Positions 35,848 to 45,655 of a DNA stretch of 64,000 bases are shown one piece after another (positions within the stretch are counted from its first letter, which is position 1; every line of letters starts with the position of its first letter). The DNA is from Thelephora terrestris. Taxonomy: Eukaryota; Basidiomycota; Agaricomycetes; Thelephorales; Thelephoraceae. The position numbers and the translations under genes were made by a program. The notes beneath the pieces are model-generated. The model saw only the letters and a program-made list of their open reading frames with translations, ran no database searches and was not told where the DNA came from. Location of the stretch: positions 992,001-1,056,000 of the forward strand of contig WIUZ02000006.1 of the NCBI GenBank assembly GCA_015956445.1, written 5' to 3'.

Positions 35848-37224
35848 TTAGATGACCGTGAACTGTGCGAATGGAGCGAAAGAGTCAGTCCGGAAAGATC
35901 GCATGTGGGATTGAATGGAATCGTATACTCACATACACCATATCGCCCATAGCCCCTCGTTGGGCAACAGGGGCAGCGACTATAGAGATTGAGAGCGTCA
36001 GTCAGTGGGACCATGCGGGATGGCAGAGATGGCGCGCACTTGGCTGATGATTCGCTCCCGAGTGGATCACTGCGAGCCTATAATGCCCAGCGGGCAGGCC
36101 ACCGGTAACATTAGTAGACAGAACTCCGTTCACCGCCGGTAATTCCAATCTCTTAAAGAACGCAAAGAGTTTCGGATTCGTCGGCGTCGTCTGTCCGAAC
36201 CCGGTCAACAGCTCAGCGACGACGTGCGAATGTCCCATAACGTCCCCATTGGCGTTGACCACCACAGGTGCAGACAAGAAAGTTGTGTTCGAGTTTGTGG
36301 CCCAACCGGTTTCGAGGTTGTTGACCGCGACCTTAATGGTGAATGTTGAATTTTTGGCGAGCGTCTCAAAATTCGGTGGGAAAATGATCTTGGCCGAGGG
36401 TATGTTATCCACGCTCGGAATGACGCCTATCGGGGCCGGATTACACGACCCACCTATTGAATTGGAACACCGGGATCAAACGAGTGTCTCGAGGCGGTGC
36501 GATGCGAACGCACCAGGAATCTGGGTGCCGTTGGTGAGCGGCTTGTTCACAGTCTTGCAAAAGTTGATCCAGTTGTTGCTCGAGGTCTGACTTTGCACTA
36601 CATCCTAAAGGCTGAGCCCACGTCCGATGGATGAAGCGAACGCTTGCAGACCTTGTGGGGGATTTGTGGTATCACCCTGTCCGTCGTTCTCAAAACCGGT
36701 AGAGAGTACCGCTGGGTCCAAACAAAGAGAGGTTTGTGACGGATCCTCTTGACGGATCGCATGAAGAGCCCTTGTCGCGGGAGTGCGCTTTGTATTCCTG
36801 TTCTCCTTGACACAGCCTATAGTCATCCCGGGGGAATCGATCTTGGGCGACGCTCGGCACCTACACAACAGTGAGCGTTATCGCCTAGCCGGGGCGAACG
36901 GGAATGGCATACACGAGACCGACATCGCATGGTATCAGGTCAAAATGCCCTCGGACACATCGAGCCAATTGATCGTTAATGCAAGCCACCTCAGAGTCTG
37001 TTGTGCAGGGAGACGTCGGAGTGAGGGATTCGAACTTGGCACTGTTAGATAGTGATGATCAGCAACCATTAAAATATGCATATTAACCCCAAGGCGTACT
37101 TGAGCGCGATTGCATCCTGTCCGTTCTGAAGCGAGTGCGCTTTCCTTCTCGCATAGGGACCAGCGTTTACAGAAGCAAAGAGCGAAAGACAAAAGGTCAA
37201 AAGCAAGCCGGCGGTGGGGTGCAT
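35848..37224 (-). CDS. Secreted protein of a mushroom family, function unknown
   Basis: Seven exons (37224-37100, 37041-36913, 36860-36676, 36597-36514, 36453-36040, 35979-35933, 35862-35848) join in phase to 332 residues. It starts with a signal peptide, MHPTAGLLLTFCLSLFASVN-AG. Then comes a short Cys-rich module (SPCTTDSEVACINDQLARC ... DLIPCDVGLVC ... TIGC), as in small carbohydrate-associated modules of fungal secreted proteins, a Thr/Ser-rich linker, and a larger domain with NWINFCKTVNKPLTNGTQIP, GSCNPAPIGVIPSVDNIPSA, MGHSHVVAELLTGFGQTTP, KLFAFFKRLELPAVNGVLST and AGHYRLAVIHSGANHQP, ending GDMVYFTVI. This two-part layout is common in Agaricomycete secretomes; no activity is established that I know of. 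A TATATA box (37278-37283) lies ~55 bp upstream. The last exon is only 15 nt. Confidence 0.8.
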
Positions 37225-37277
37225 CCTGGGGAAGGGGCGAGGGGACGGGGAGACTTGACGCCAGAAGATTGAGCTAA

Positions 37278-37283
37278 TATATA
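37278..37283 (-). promoter_or_regulatory. TATA box of the secreted-protein gene
   Basis: TATATA on minus, about 54 bp upstream of the ATG at 37224, the spacing expected for a strong core promoter. Confidence 0.45.
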
Positions 37284-37499
37284 GCCGCACGGACCGTTTG
37301 AATAGAAAGCAGATGTGATACGGTGGCGTGTAAATGCCTCAAGCTCAAGCGTGGAATGCCGGTACCCAATGATGCGCTCGACGTCAATAAGTACGCGGAA
37401 GCAAACGTCCACTCCTGACTTCTGGTTTGCACAGCCTATGAGCGATCCCTCGGTGGCTTATTACGCTCACGACTGGGCTGCCGACGGTAAGACGCAGTG

Positions 37500-37905
37500 T
37501 GCCCTCGAGAAGCCCTACCAGCGCCCGCCCTGAGCCGAATGAAGGCACAAAGTTGATCAAGAAACGGGACGCCCGGCGGATCCGAGGAGCACATCACGTC
37601 CTTCATTTCACCGGAAGCCGGGGGCCCCATCGACATCAATACATCGCCACAGTAGCTCACGAGGGGAGATGGAAGGGGAATACACCGCTGTGACTGTGAG
37701 TGACCAGTGGAATCAGGTCTTCAACGAATCCTCATCGAGGTCGAGCGCTGCGCGTTCAATTACGCTCTGCGTCAACCCGAAACAGCTACGTACAGCGGGC
37801 ATCAGAAAACCGTCGACCACCCCTTCCGCGTTGACTTTTGCGTTGAAGGTTTGTTACCCGACGGAGACACTCGAAACGAATCAGACAGCACATCTGTCGG
37901 CTAGT
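37500..37905 (+). repeat. Unidentified fragment, copy X
   Basis: Related to 41780-42110. Shared blocks include CCTCATCGAGGTCGAG, CGAAACAGCTACGTAC and CCTTCCGCGTTGACTTT. In one frame it reads TVDHPFRVDF-VEGLLPDGDTRNESDS, which looks like protein, but neither copy keeps one frame through and no start or domain is recognisable. The two copies bracket the p23 array in the same orientation, so they may mark the edges of a larger old duplication. Confidence 0.5.
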
Positions 37906-38188
37906 TGATGGATGTATGGATATCACAACTGATGAAACCACAAGCAGGGAGCGTCTCCATTACGCAGTGAATTGAGGGGCTCGCAAAATGGTTAGGCTCG
38001 AGTTTGTGTCTCGAGCATATCATCTCACGTATCGAGTAGGTGAGGTCTTGACCCCAGTACCCAAGTTCAACGGCACTCCGCTCAATGGACTCGCGATCCA
38101 AAGGTATGGTCAGTAGCAAGCAAGCCGTCTTTCACTTTCTCAATGGCGGCAAGGTGTGTGTTACAACGATCAAGGTCATTTCGAACTT

Positions 38189-39002
38189 CTACATGTAATC
38201 TTCCAGAGGAGGGGGGCGGCCATCGTCGTCGGAATCAGAGTCCACATCCGCAGACGAACCGGAGAGATCAGCTCTTCCTACGCCCATTTGGGCCATCATC
38301 TGCAGAAGGGCTTTGAGCAACGATTGGCATTGAGGAAGATGAAACCAACCTCCCCGAGTCCACCAAGTTTCGGCATGCCCCCTATGTCCAAATCTTTATT
38401 CTCCGATACACCCGCCCCATCCTGCTCATCCTCATCAACCCACTTGTCAAAGTCGACCTTGATGAAGTCCGACTTCTGTTCAGCCTTTGGAAGGCGTGGC
38501 CAGTACTCGAGTTTTTTCTCCTTCTTACGAAGGATCACGGAAAAACGGCGAGAATTCAAGTGCCTCTTACTCTCCTGGCGTTGAGATCAGTCGCAGCCTC
38601 CTGTGTAAAACGCATCGAAAAAGGCATGTACTTCTGGAATGACCTCTCCAAACAACTCCATGTCGAATGCGTAGTCCTTCTCTTCGACGCCCTTCTTGGC
38701 GCTGTTGCGATTAGAGGGCGATTCGTTAGGAATTCCATTTATCGATCACATTGCGTGATCTGCGACTCACTTCCCAGTTCTGGCTTTGAACGAGATCTTT
38801 GAGGAAGTCAACTCGTATTTGAGCGTAGATCCGTTGATATCAGGCAAGTTGACAGTCAGATACACGACGTTCTACAGCGTCGGTTGATAACCCAATGGTT
38901 AGGAATCAAGACTTTTTGCGAGAGAGACAAAGGATCATCAACCTTTCCGGCTTGAACATCGCTGCTGCGTTGAGCCCAGAGGATTTCAGGATGCAAAGTC
39001 AT
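38189..39002 (-). CDS. sba1: Hsp90 co-chaperone p23/Sba1, tandem copy A
   Basis: Five exons (39002-38943, 38871-38771, 38701-38632, 38574-38350, 38299-38189) give 188 residues, all in phase. p23/Sba1 binds the ATP-bound, closed Hsp90 dimer and slows its ATPase. Seen: MTLHPEILWAQRSS, NVVYLTVNLPDI, KISFKARTG (CS beta-sandwich), DYAFDMELFGEVIPE, then the signature KKEKKLEYWPRLPKAEQKSD followed by FIKVDFDKWVDEDEQDGAG, and the acidic client-binding tail DSDSDDDGRPPPLEDYM. This is close to yeast Sba1 (YWPRL...DFDKWVDEDEQD). Intact. First (downstream) of three head-to-tail copies; only 212 bp separate it from the next. Confidence 0.9.
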
Positions 39003-39213
39003 CCCCACGACTGATAACGAGGGGGTCTTGTTTCTTTGATCAGATTATCATTTTGGCTGAACGAATGGAATCTATTTTATTTTCATGGGATTTTGGCATT
39101 GGCCCTCGGGGCTGCCGCCCTTCTTCAGCACGTGAGTTCGCACAGTACAAGAACGCCTTGTGACGAGCAATCTCACGGTCCACAGGTATGGCCAGTAGCA
39201 AGCAAGCCGTCTT

Positions 39214-40052
39214 TTACTTTTTCAATGGCGGCAAGGTGTGTGTTACAACGATCAAGGTCATTTGGAACTTATACATGTAATCTTGCAGAGGAGGGGGGGC
39301 GTCATCGTCGGAATCATAGTCCGCATCCCCAGGAAGACCTGATGAACTGGACATGCTAGCGCTATGGCCCATTTGGGCCATCATCTGCAGAAGGGCGTTG
39401 AGGAACGAATGGCATTGAGGAAGATGAAACCAACCTTGTCGAAATCCATGCTTCCACCCATGCCCGGCATGCCCGGGCCAAACTCTGGACCCGCCCCATC
39501 CTGCTCGTCCTCATCAACCCACCTGTCAAAGTCGGTCTTGATGAAGTCCGACTTCTGTTCAGCCTTTGAAAGGCGTGGCCAGTACTCGAGTTTTTTCTCC
39601 TTCTTCCGAAAGATCAAGGCAAAAAGACGAGCATTCAGGGTCTTCTTATACCCCTGGCGTTGAGATCAGTCGCAGCCTCCTGTATATCGACGAGTAAAAC
39701 ACCAATGGAAAAGGCCCATACTTCAGGAACGATCTCTTCGAACAACTCGATGTCGAATGCGTATTCCTTCACGGGGCTGTTGCGATTAGAGTGCGATTCG
39801 TCAGGGATTTCATTCATCGAGATCTGAGACTTACCTCCCAGCCTTGGCTTTAAACGAGATCCTTGTGGAATTCGAGCGTAGAAACGATGATCTCAGGCAA
39901 GTTGACAGTCAGATACACGATGTTCTGCAGCGTCGGTTGAAAATTTGATGATTAGAAATAAGTGTTTTTGCGAGAGACAGGGAATCGACAACCTCTTCGG
40001 CTTGAACATCGCTGCTGCGTTGAGCCCAGAGGATTTCTGGGTGCAAAGTCAT
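39214..40052 (-). pseudogene. p23/Sba1 tandem copy B, broken
   Basis: The middle copy keeps the five-exon layout (40052-39993, 39924-39835, 39776-39722, 39653-39435, 39384-39214) and all splice sites. Exon 2 lacks 11 bp relative to copies A and C (near 39865), which shifts the frame and brings an in-frame TAA within the same exon, so a full p23 cannot be made. Exon 3 is 15 nt shorter and exon 4 is 6 nt shorter, and the normal stop after DYM is changed to TAT, which would add 19 residues (to TAA at 39214-39216). The rest (KKEKKLEYWPRLSKAEQKSD; KTDFDRWVDEDEQD) is still well conserved, so loss is fairly recent. Confidence 0.85.
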
Positions 40053-40351
40053 CCCTGCGACTGATATGGAGGGCGTCTTGTTTCTTCGATCAGATTATCA
40101 TTTTGGCTGAACGACTCTATTATAATCATAGTTTCATGGGATTTTGGGATTGGCCCTCGGGACTGCCGAGGCCCTATTCCGGCGTCACAAAGTCTCCTTT
40201 CTCCAGCACGTGAGTTCGCACAGTATGAGTTGAACGCCTTGCGACGAGCAGTCTCACGGTCCAAAGGTATGGCCGGTAGTAAGCAAGCCGTCCTTTACCT
40301 GTTCTATGGCAACGGGGTGTCTCTTACGATGATCAAGGTCATTTCGAATTT

Positions 40352-41175
40352 CTACATGTAATCTTTCGGAGGAGGGGGGCCGTCGTCGTCGGAATCAGAG
40401 TCCGCATTCGCAGCGAGACCCGATGAACCGGAGGGGCCAGCGCGTCTCAAATCGCCCATCATCTGCAGAAGGGCTTTGAGGAACGACCGGCACCGAGGAA
40501 GATGAAACCAACCTTCTCGTAATCCATGCCTCCACAGTCCATCATTGCACTCCCCATGCCGAAATCGGGGTCCTCCGGTACATCCTGCTCGTCCTCCTCG
40601 ACCCACGCGGAAAAGTCTTTCTTGATCAAGGCTGACTTCTGTTCAACCTTGGAAAGGCGTGGCCAGAACTCGAGTTTTTTCTCCTTTTTACGAAGGGTCA
40701 AGAGGAAAGAGCGAGAGCTCAGGCGGATCTTACTCTCCTGGCGTTGAGATCAGTCGCAGCCTCCTGTGAATTGGCGAGTAAAACACATAGAAAAAGGCGC
40801 GTACTTCTGGAATGACCTCTCCAAACAACTCCATGTCGAATGCGTAGTCCTTCTCTTCGACGCCCTTCTTGGCGCTGTTGCGATTAGAGGACAATTCGTT
40901 AGGGATTCGATTTATCGGTCACATTGCGTGATCTGCGACTCACTTCCCAGTTCTGGCTTTGAACGAGATCTTTGAGGAGGTCAGCTCGTATGCGAGCGTA
41001 GATTCGATGATATCAAGCAAGTTGACGGTCAGATATACGACATTCTACAGCGTCGGTTGAATACCCAATGGTCAGAAATCAAGACTTTTTGCGAGAGAGA
41101 GGAAGGATCGGCAACCTTTTCAGCTACAACATCGCTGCTGCGTTGAGCCCAGAGGATTTCGGGGTGCAAAGTCAT
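40352..41175 (-). CDS. sba1: Hsp90 co-chaperone p23/Sba1, tandem copy C
   Basis: Five exons (41175-41116, 41044-40944, 40874-40805, 40737-40513, 40462-40352) give 188 residues; every exon has exactly the same length as in copy A. Seen: MTLHPEILWAQRSSDVVAEK, NVVYLTVNLLDIIESTLAYE, KISFKARTG, DYAFDMELFGEVIPE, KKEKKLEFWPRLSKVEQKSA, LIKKDFSAWVEEDEQD and the tail DSDSDDDGPPPPKDYM. Compared with copy A the core is conserved but DFDKW has become DFSAW and the region before the acidic tail differs, so the two intact copies may differ in client or Hsp90 contacts. Intact. Confidence 0.9.
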
Positions 41176-41299
41176 CCCCACGACTGATAACGAGGGGGTC
41201 TTGTTTTTTTCGATCAGATTTTGGCTGAACGACTCTATTATAGTTCCATGGGATTTTAGGATTGGCCCTCGGGACTGCCGAGGCCCTACTCCGGTGTCA

Positions 41300-42110
41300 C
41301 GAAGTCTCCGGCGCATGAGTTCGCACAGTATCACTCGATGTTCTCCGAACATATGTGCGCGCTGGCTGACTTCAAGCCCTTCCCCGAAATCCTTGCTACG
41401 GAGACATCATCTTGGAAATTCCGAATGGACAATGCCACCAGTTTCCCTTTCGATTGTCGACGGATCAAAATCACTGCTCCCAATGATCATTCCTTCGCCG
41501 CGGCCGTCGATGCGCATAACGCGTCGTACAAATTCATGGCACAGCGCGTGACGCATGTCATCTCGGCCCCCAAACCCATTGCAGGAGGCGTCGAGTGCCA
41601 CCCCCGTCCTTTCGCTACGATGCTGACCTGTTGGGAGGGGTGCCCGAGGCATCGGCTGTCGACATCCCTCCCTTGGACGATCATGCATCATGCTCCTTTC
41701 AAGGCCGCCATTCGCGTCGAGCATGGCAACTTTGTTTTTTTTCCGGCTGACAACGAAGTGTTATACAGACGTGAACCGGTGAACGGGTCCGGTGCCCTGG
41801 GCCGAATGGAAGCATAATAGATCAAGAAATCTGAGGCTGGGTTAATCCCCAGAGGCCAGGGCACGCGATGAATCGCAATAGTAGCTCACGATGGGATGGA
41901 ACGCGAATAAACCCCAGTGGCTGCCTCGAACCCTCATCGAGGTCGAGGGCAGCACGTTCGTTTACGTTCTGCGTCAACTCGAAACAGCTACGTACTAAGA
42001 GCGGGCGTCAGGAAACCGTCGACCACTCCTTCCGCGTTGACTTTTACGTTCAAGGTTTGTTACCCCGACGGAGATACTCGCAACGAATCAGACAGTGGGC
42101 AAAGAGATGC
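41300..42110 (+). repeat. Unidentified fragment, copy Y
   Basis: 41780-42110 matches copy X at 37500-37905. Upstream an open plus frame (41338-41817; KPFPEILATETSSWKFRMDN, MAQRVTHVISAPKPIAGGVE) leads into it and might be an upstream exon lost from copy X. No start context, domain or family is recognisable; treated as gene debris. Confidence 0.4.
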
Positions 42111-43046
42111 ATTACAACATTACGCGAAGTATGGTACATACAACTTCGTACATTTACACTGGTCTTCTTTTGTATGTGGTCGACGAGCCGGGCGATTGCG
42201 AGGCACAGCTTGCTTGGCTTTATGTGTTGCCTGTTCCCGGGGAAGTTCCCAGGTGGTGGCGGCATATGATGCCCAAGAATGGGTGTGTGGATAAAGCCAC
42301 GGCCACGAAACGGCAGCCGCCCTCGGGTGAACGGCGTATTGCGCACTTCTGCCTTTTCAAGCCGCTGCTCGAGATCTTCTGGGGGAACCTCATCCCCCGC
42401 TAGGTCAATGACAATGGCACCCGCTCGCGGCCGCCGCGAAGCAATACCTCTCTACCTTTCCTTTAGCTTTCAACCCAAACCTCACTTCCGAGGAAACGGC
42501 GACGTTCGGTGGGATGCCGAAACCCAATTTTTCGGCTCGACCTCGACTTTGTTCGTCTGCGAACCCTCCTGGAGACCCAATAGGGAGCTTGACAGGGTCT
42601 CCGAGGCCCAAAGCACCCTTGAAGTACTGGCCCCAGGTAAGGAGTTTTCCAGAGGATGTGAGAGCACCGAAGTGGTAGTCACCGAGGACGACTGAGATGA
42701 CACATTTGTTCTGGAGTTCTGGGATGATTGTCGGCAGCATCTCCGGGGTGGTCTCTTCATCTCCCTTGAGTACCATGGAGGACGAGTAGGCGAAGAAGGT
42801 CTTGAAATGCGCAGAAACCTGGATATCGTAAAATCGGCACGAACTCAAAAAGCCCTTGACCCGAGATAGCTTCCGTGGGTGATGTGCATGGTATCTGGCG
42901 GCGGCTGCGTGTTCTATGACTTTGTATGGCTCAGAGTAGTGTGGAAGATAACGCCAGATCTAAATAGATGCTTCGTCGGTCAGTCCATCTATCTTGAGGA
43001 CATGGCCTTTGTTGGTCAACCCCACGAGGCAATTATCGAAGGGTGC
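42050..43046 (-). pseudogene. RCC1-repeat F-box-type gene (Saf1-like), degenerate, 3' part
   Basis: On minus, reading from the transposon insertion: APFDNCLVGLTNKGHVLKID, then IWRYLPHYSEPYKVIEHAAA, IIPELQNKCVISVVLGDYHF, GALTSSGKLLTWGQYFKGAL and GLGDPVKLPIGSPGGFADEQ. These are RCC1/BLIP-II propeller repeats as in the Saf1 group of F-box proteins (SCF ubiquitin ligase substrate receptors). The gene is dead: an in-frame TAG separates GLTDEASI from IWRYL, a frameshift near 42411 separates AAAASGCH from VIDLAGDEVPPEDLEQRLEK, and a transposon interrupts it at 43047. The remaining 5' part is at 45539-45655; no F-box is seen in the window. Confidence 0.75.
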
Positions 43047-45538
43047 TACAGTCGAAATTGTTATAATACATATGGTCAAAATGCATATTTTCAAAATTGC
43101 ATACGGTTCGGGCGGGAACGGTGCTCGTCCGGTGTGTTTTCCCATCGATATTGCATAATGCATATTGCATAGCCACCGGGGTGACCTCTCCCCGCAAATT
43201 ATGCGTTTTCAGCCTCGGCAAATGCGAGGCTAATTTGTAATTTTGTGGGAATATTTGCCACCCGGGCAGTGGATACCGACGAAAAAAATCGAGCACGTTT
43301 TCCCTGCAATTTCCCTCACTATGGACCCCCCTCCCACTGAGAAAACCCGTAAGCCACGGACCATAAAGCCCTATGCGAGCAAACCAGGCCCAAAAGGCAA
43401 AAACTCAAAAAATCTTCCGGCAACCTCGGCTCAACCTTTGAAAAAAGTCAAAGAACGACTGACAAACAACGATTGGATTCAGGTTTACCGTTGGATCGAC
43501 GACCATCCTCATTCAACACAAGCAGATGCTGTGAAGCACTTTGCAACGCGGCAAAACGGCGGCGCTCTCGTCTTTGATCAAGGCTCGCTATCCCGTAATC
43601 TCAAAAAACGGAGCCAGAGGGAAGCTGAGGTGGCAGAGAATCCAGCTGCACTCTCTTCAAAACGAGCCCGTATCGTCACCCGCCCAGATGTCGATCGCGC
43701 GCTATGGATGTGGGTCCAGGATCGTATGTCAAAAAGCCGAACAGTATCTGGTCCGGAGTTGAGCGAGAAGCGAAAGATCTTTGAAGCGAAATTTCAAGTG
43801 CCAGAAACAGAGCGGCTTTCTGACACTGGTTGGCAACAGGCTTTTTACCGAAGGTTGTTCTCATCTGATCCTACCACCCAAACAATAACTCACCTCCCAA
43901 CAGATATGGTTTGAGGGAAATGAAGCGACATGGAGAGGCCGCATCTGCAGATCCGAAGGACGTTGAAGAGGAACGTGTTCGACAACGGGAAATTCTTGCA
44001 AGATATCTCCTTTCCGACTGCTTCAATATTGATGAAGCTGCCCTCCTCGGTTTCAATATCCCAGATCGGGGAATGGCCACCATCATGCTCAGCGGAGTGA
44101 AGAAGAGTAAAGAGCGGGTGACAATTCTCTTCGGATGCAACGCAGATGGGAGCAAGAAGCTTCCTCTGTTCTTCATTGGCAAATCAAAGCAGCCACGGTG
44201 TTTTGGAAAGAAGACAGGAAAGGAACACGGCCTCTACTACAGAAACAACAAGAAGGCGTGGATGACCGCAGTCTTGTTCGAAGAGTGAGCACATCTGACT
44301 TGTCTGCTTCATAAAAGGTGACATAAACATTCAACAGATGGATCCGTGACTTTGACAAGAAGATGCAGCGGCAGAACCGCCACATCTGTCTCCTCCTCGA
44401 CAATTTCTCTGGCCACTACATTGACTACGAACCAAAAAACATCGAAATGGTCTACTTTGCTCCAAACCTCACACCGTGGGTCCAACCGCTGGATGCCGGA
44501 ATAATTCGCTGCTTCAAAGCTCGCTACCGCAGTCGTTTCTGCAAAGACGCTCTCGAGCGTGATGAGCTTGGTGAGGAAAACATCTACAAGATCAACTTAC
44601 TCCAGGTTTTTCGAATGGCCACAGCAGCATGGAACGAGATCTCTGCCGAGACAATCAGGAACTGTTGGAAGCATGCTGGCATTCGACGCGACCCGATCAC
44701 CATACGTTTACCGGCGCCGACACTCGTCCAACAAGGGTGGTCCATTATCCTCAAGTTTGCGTCCCAGTCAGATATGTTGTTGCCCGAGGCGGAAGCCCAG
44801 CTCCAAGCGTTGTTTAAGGACCAGTACAGCGACGATGATTGGCGGCCAGCGCTAAAAGTCGTGACCGAATGCGAGCCCGATGACAACCCGATCGAAGCGA
44901 TTTCGAAGCTGCGAGAATCAATGTCAGCAACACCCCCTGCCCCCCTGTCTATCTCTGAGGAATCTGATACTCACCTCCTTGAGTACAACGAGGCTCTCGT
45001 GGACCTGGGTCACTCCATCGGAGCTTTGAAGAAGCGCAATCGGCTCTTCAAAGGTGTCCTCACGGCTGAGGAATTTGTTGAGTTGGAAGTGGACGAAGAA
45101 GAGGAAGAGGAGGTGAAGTTGAGGACTGATGAGGAGATTGTTGAAGAGGTAACAAGGGAGGCGACGGGGCCTAGCAAGGAGATTGTCGACGAAGCGGAAG
45201 AAAACGAGAGCGATGACGACGACCCAATCAGCCTGGCAGAGATGATGGATGCCGCCATGAAGCTGGAGAATGGGGCACCGGTGGTTGGCGGCTGTGGTAT
45301 TGAGCTATCGGCACTCTGCCGTAGGTTCAGAATAGAGCTGAGGAGGGTGATGGACCAGGAGGCGCGACAGACGACTCTCGATAGGTTCTTTGTGCGTGAC
45401 CAATAATAGCCCTGTCACGCTTTTGGCCTAGTGTCACACGTTGTAACAATTTGTCACACTTTTGATTATGCATAATGCCGAAAATGCATTAGGATTTCGA
45501 GGGGACGGACGATATGCATTATAACAATTTCGACTGTA
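43047..45538. mobile_element. pogo/Fot1-type DNA transposon, apparently intact
   Basis: The element itself is 43049-45536 (2,488 bp), flanked by TA on both sides (43047-43048 and 45537-45538), the TA target duplication of the Tc1/mariner superfamily. Ends are perfect 19-bp inverted repeats: CAGTCGAAATTGTTATAAT at 43049-43067 and its inverse at 45518-45536, continuing imperfectly inward (CATATNGTC). It holds one transposase gene with no visible break. It sits inside a degenerate RCC1/F-box gene, whose frame reads across the empty site (PVWLIK-I-APFDNCLVGL). Confidence 0.92.
43321..45406 (+). CDS. pogo/Fot1 transposase (CENP-B-type HTH plus DDE_1)
   Basis: Three exons (43321-43853, 43904-44284, 44338-45406) give 660 residues; introns of 50 and 53 bp have good GT...AG ends and restore FYRRYGLREMKRHGEA and LFEEWIRDFDKKM. 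The N-terminal half holds two helix-turn-helix DNA-binding parts (NDWIQVYRWIDDHPHSTQAD; a CENP-B-like ALWMWVQDRMSKSRTVSGPE followed by DTGWQQAFYRR). The catalytic core shows three aspartates: CFNIDEAALLGF, ICLLLDNFSGHYID and WVQPLDAGIIRCFKARYR, with 30 residues between the second and third, as expected for pogo (DD30D). The C-terminus is acidic. The frame before the ATG lacks another ATG. It probably can still act, in cis and on related elements. Confidence 0.92.
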
Positions 45539-45655
45539 TCTTGATCAACCAGACAGGATTTGGGAACGTCGGTTTCAAGGATTCGGGGTCCTCGCAGCTT
45601 CTGAGACTGAGACTCTGAGACTGGGCGGGAATTGATGATTCGGTTGCAGGCTCTC
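45539..45655 (-). pseudogene. RCC1/F-box-type gene, 5' remnant beyond the transposon
   Basis: On minus, reading towards the insertion: RSCEDPESLKPTFPNPVWLI, which joins through K-I at the TA site to APFDNCLVGLTNKGHVLKID. A TGA lies in frame just upstream (~45657), then a 16-nt A tract (T run at 45693-45708 on plus). No further exon is recognised. Confidence 0.65.

Larger units (their letters stand above)
38090..41290 (-). repeat. Tandem array of three ~1.05 kb p23 units
   Basis: Three direct repeats (~38090-39110, ~39170-40200, ~40255-41290), each with a p23 gene plus its promoter and 3' flank. Shared flank blocks: GTATGG(T/C)CAGTAGCAAGCAAG (3' side), and on the 5' side ATTTTGGCTGAACGA, CATGGGATTTT and TTGGCCCTCGGG. 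Because promoters were copied too, each unit was born able to be transcribed. Confidence 0.85.

Noticed and set aside
37020-37050. tRNA-like B box (GTTCGAATCCC on minus)
   Set aside because: It lies in exon 2 of the secreted-protein gene (AKFESLTP) and there is no A box or cloverleaf around it.
38300-38349. p23 ending in SKPFCR (same in all three copies)
   Set aside because: That reading runs into a 50-bp intron; the acidic tail exon with DSDSDDD is conserved in all copies and is the real C-terminus.
43243-43320. N-terminal extension of the transposase from a TTG
   Set aside because: No ATG in the extension; the ATG at 43321 gives a normal start for the family.
43854-43903. Apparent premature stop in the transposase after the helix-turn-helix part
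   Set aside because: It is in a 50-bp GT-AG intron; splicing restores FYRRYGLREMKRHG.
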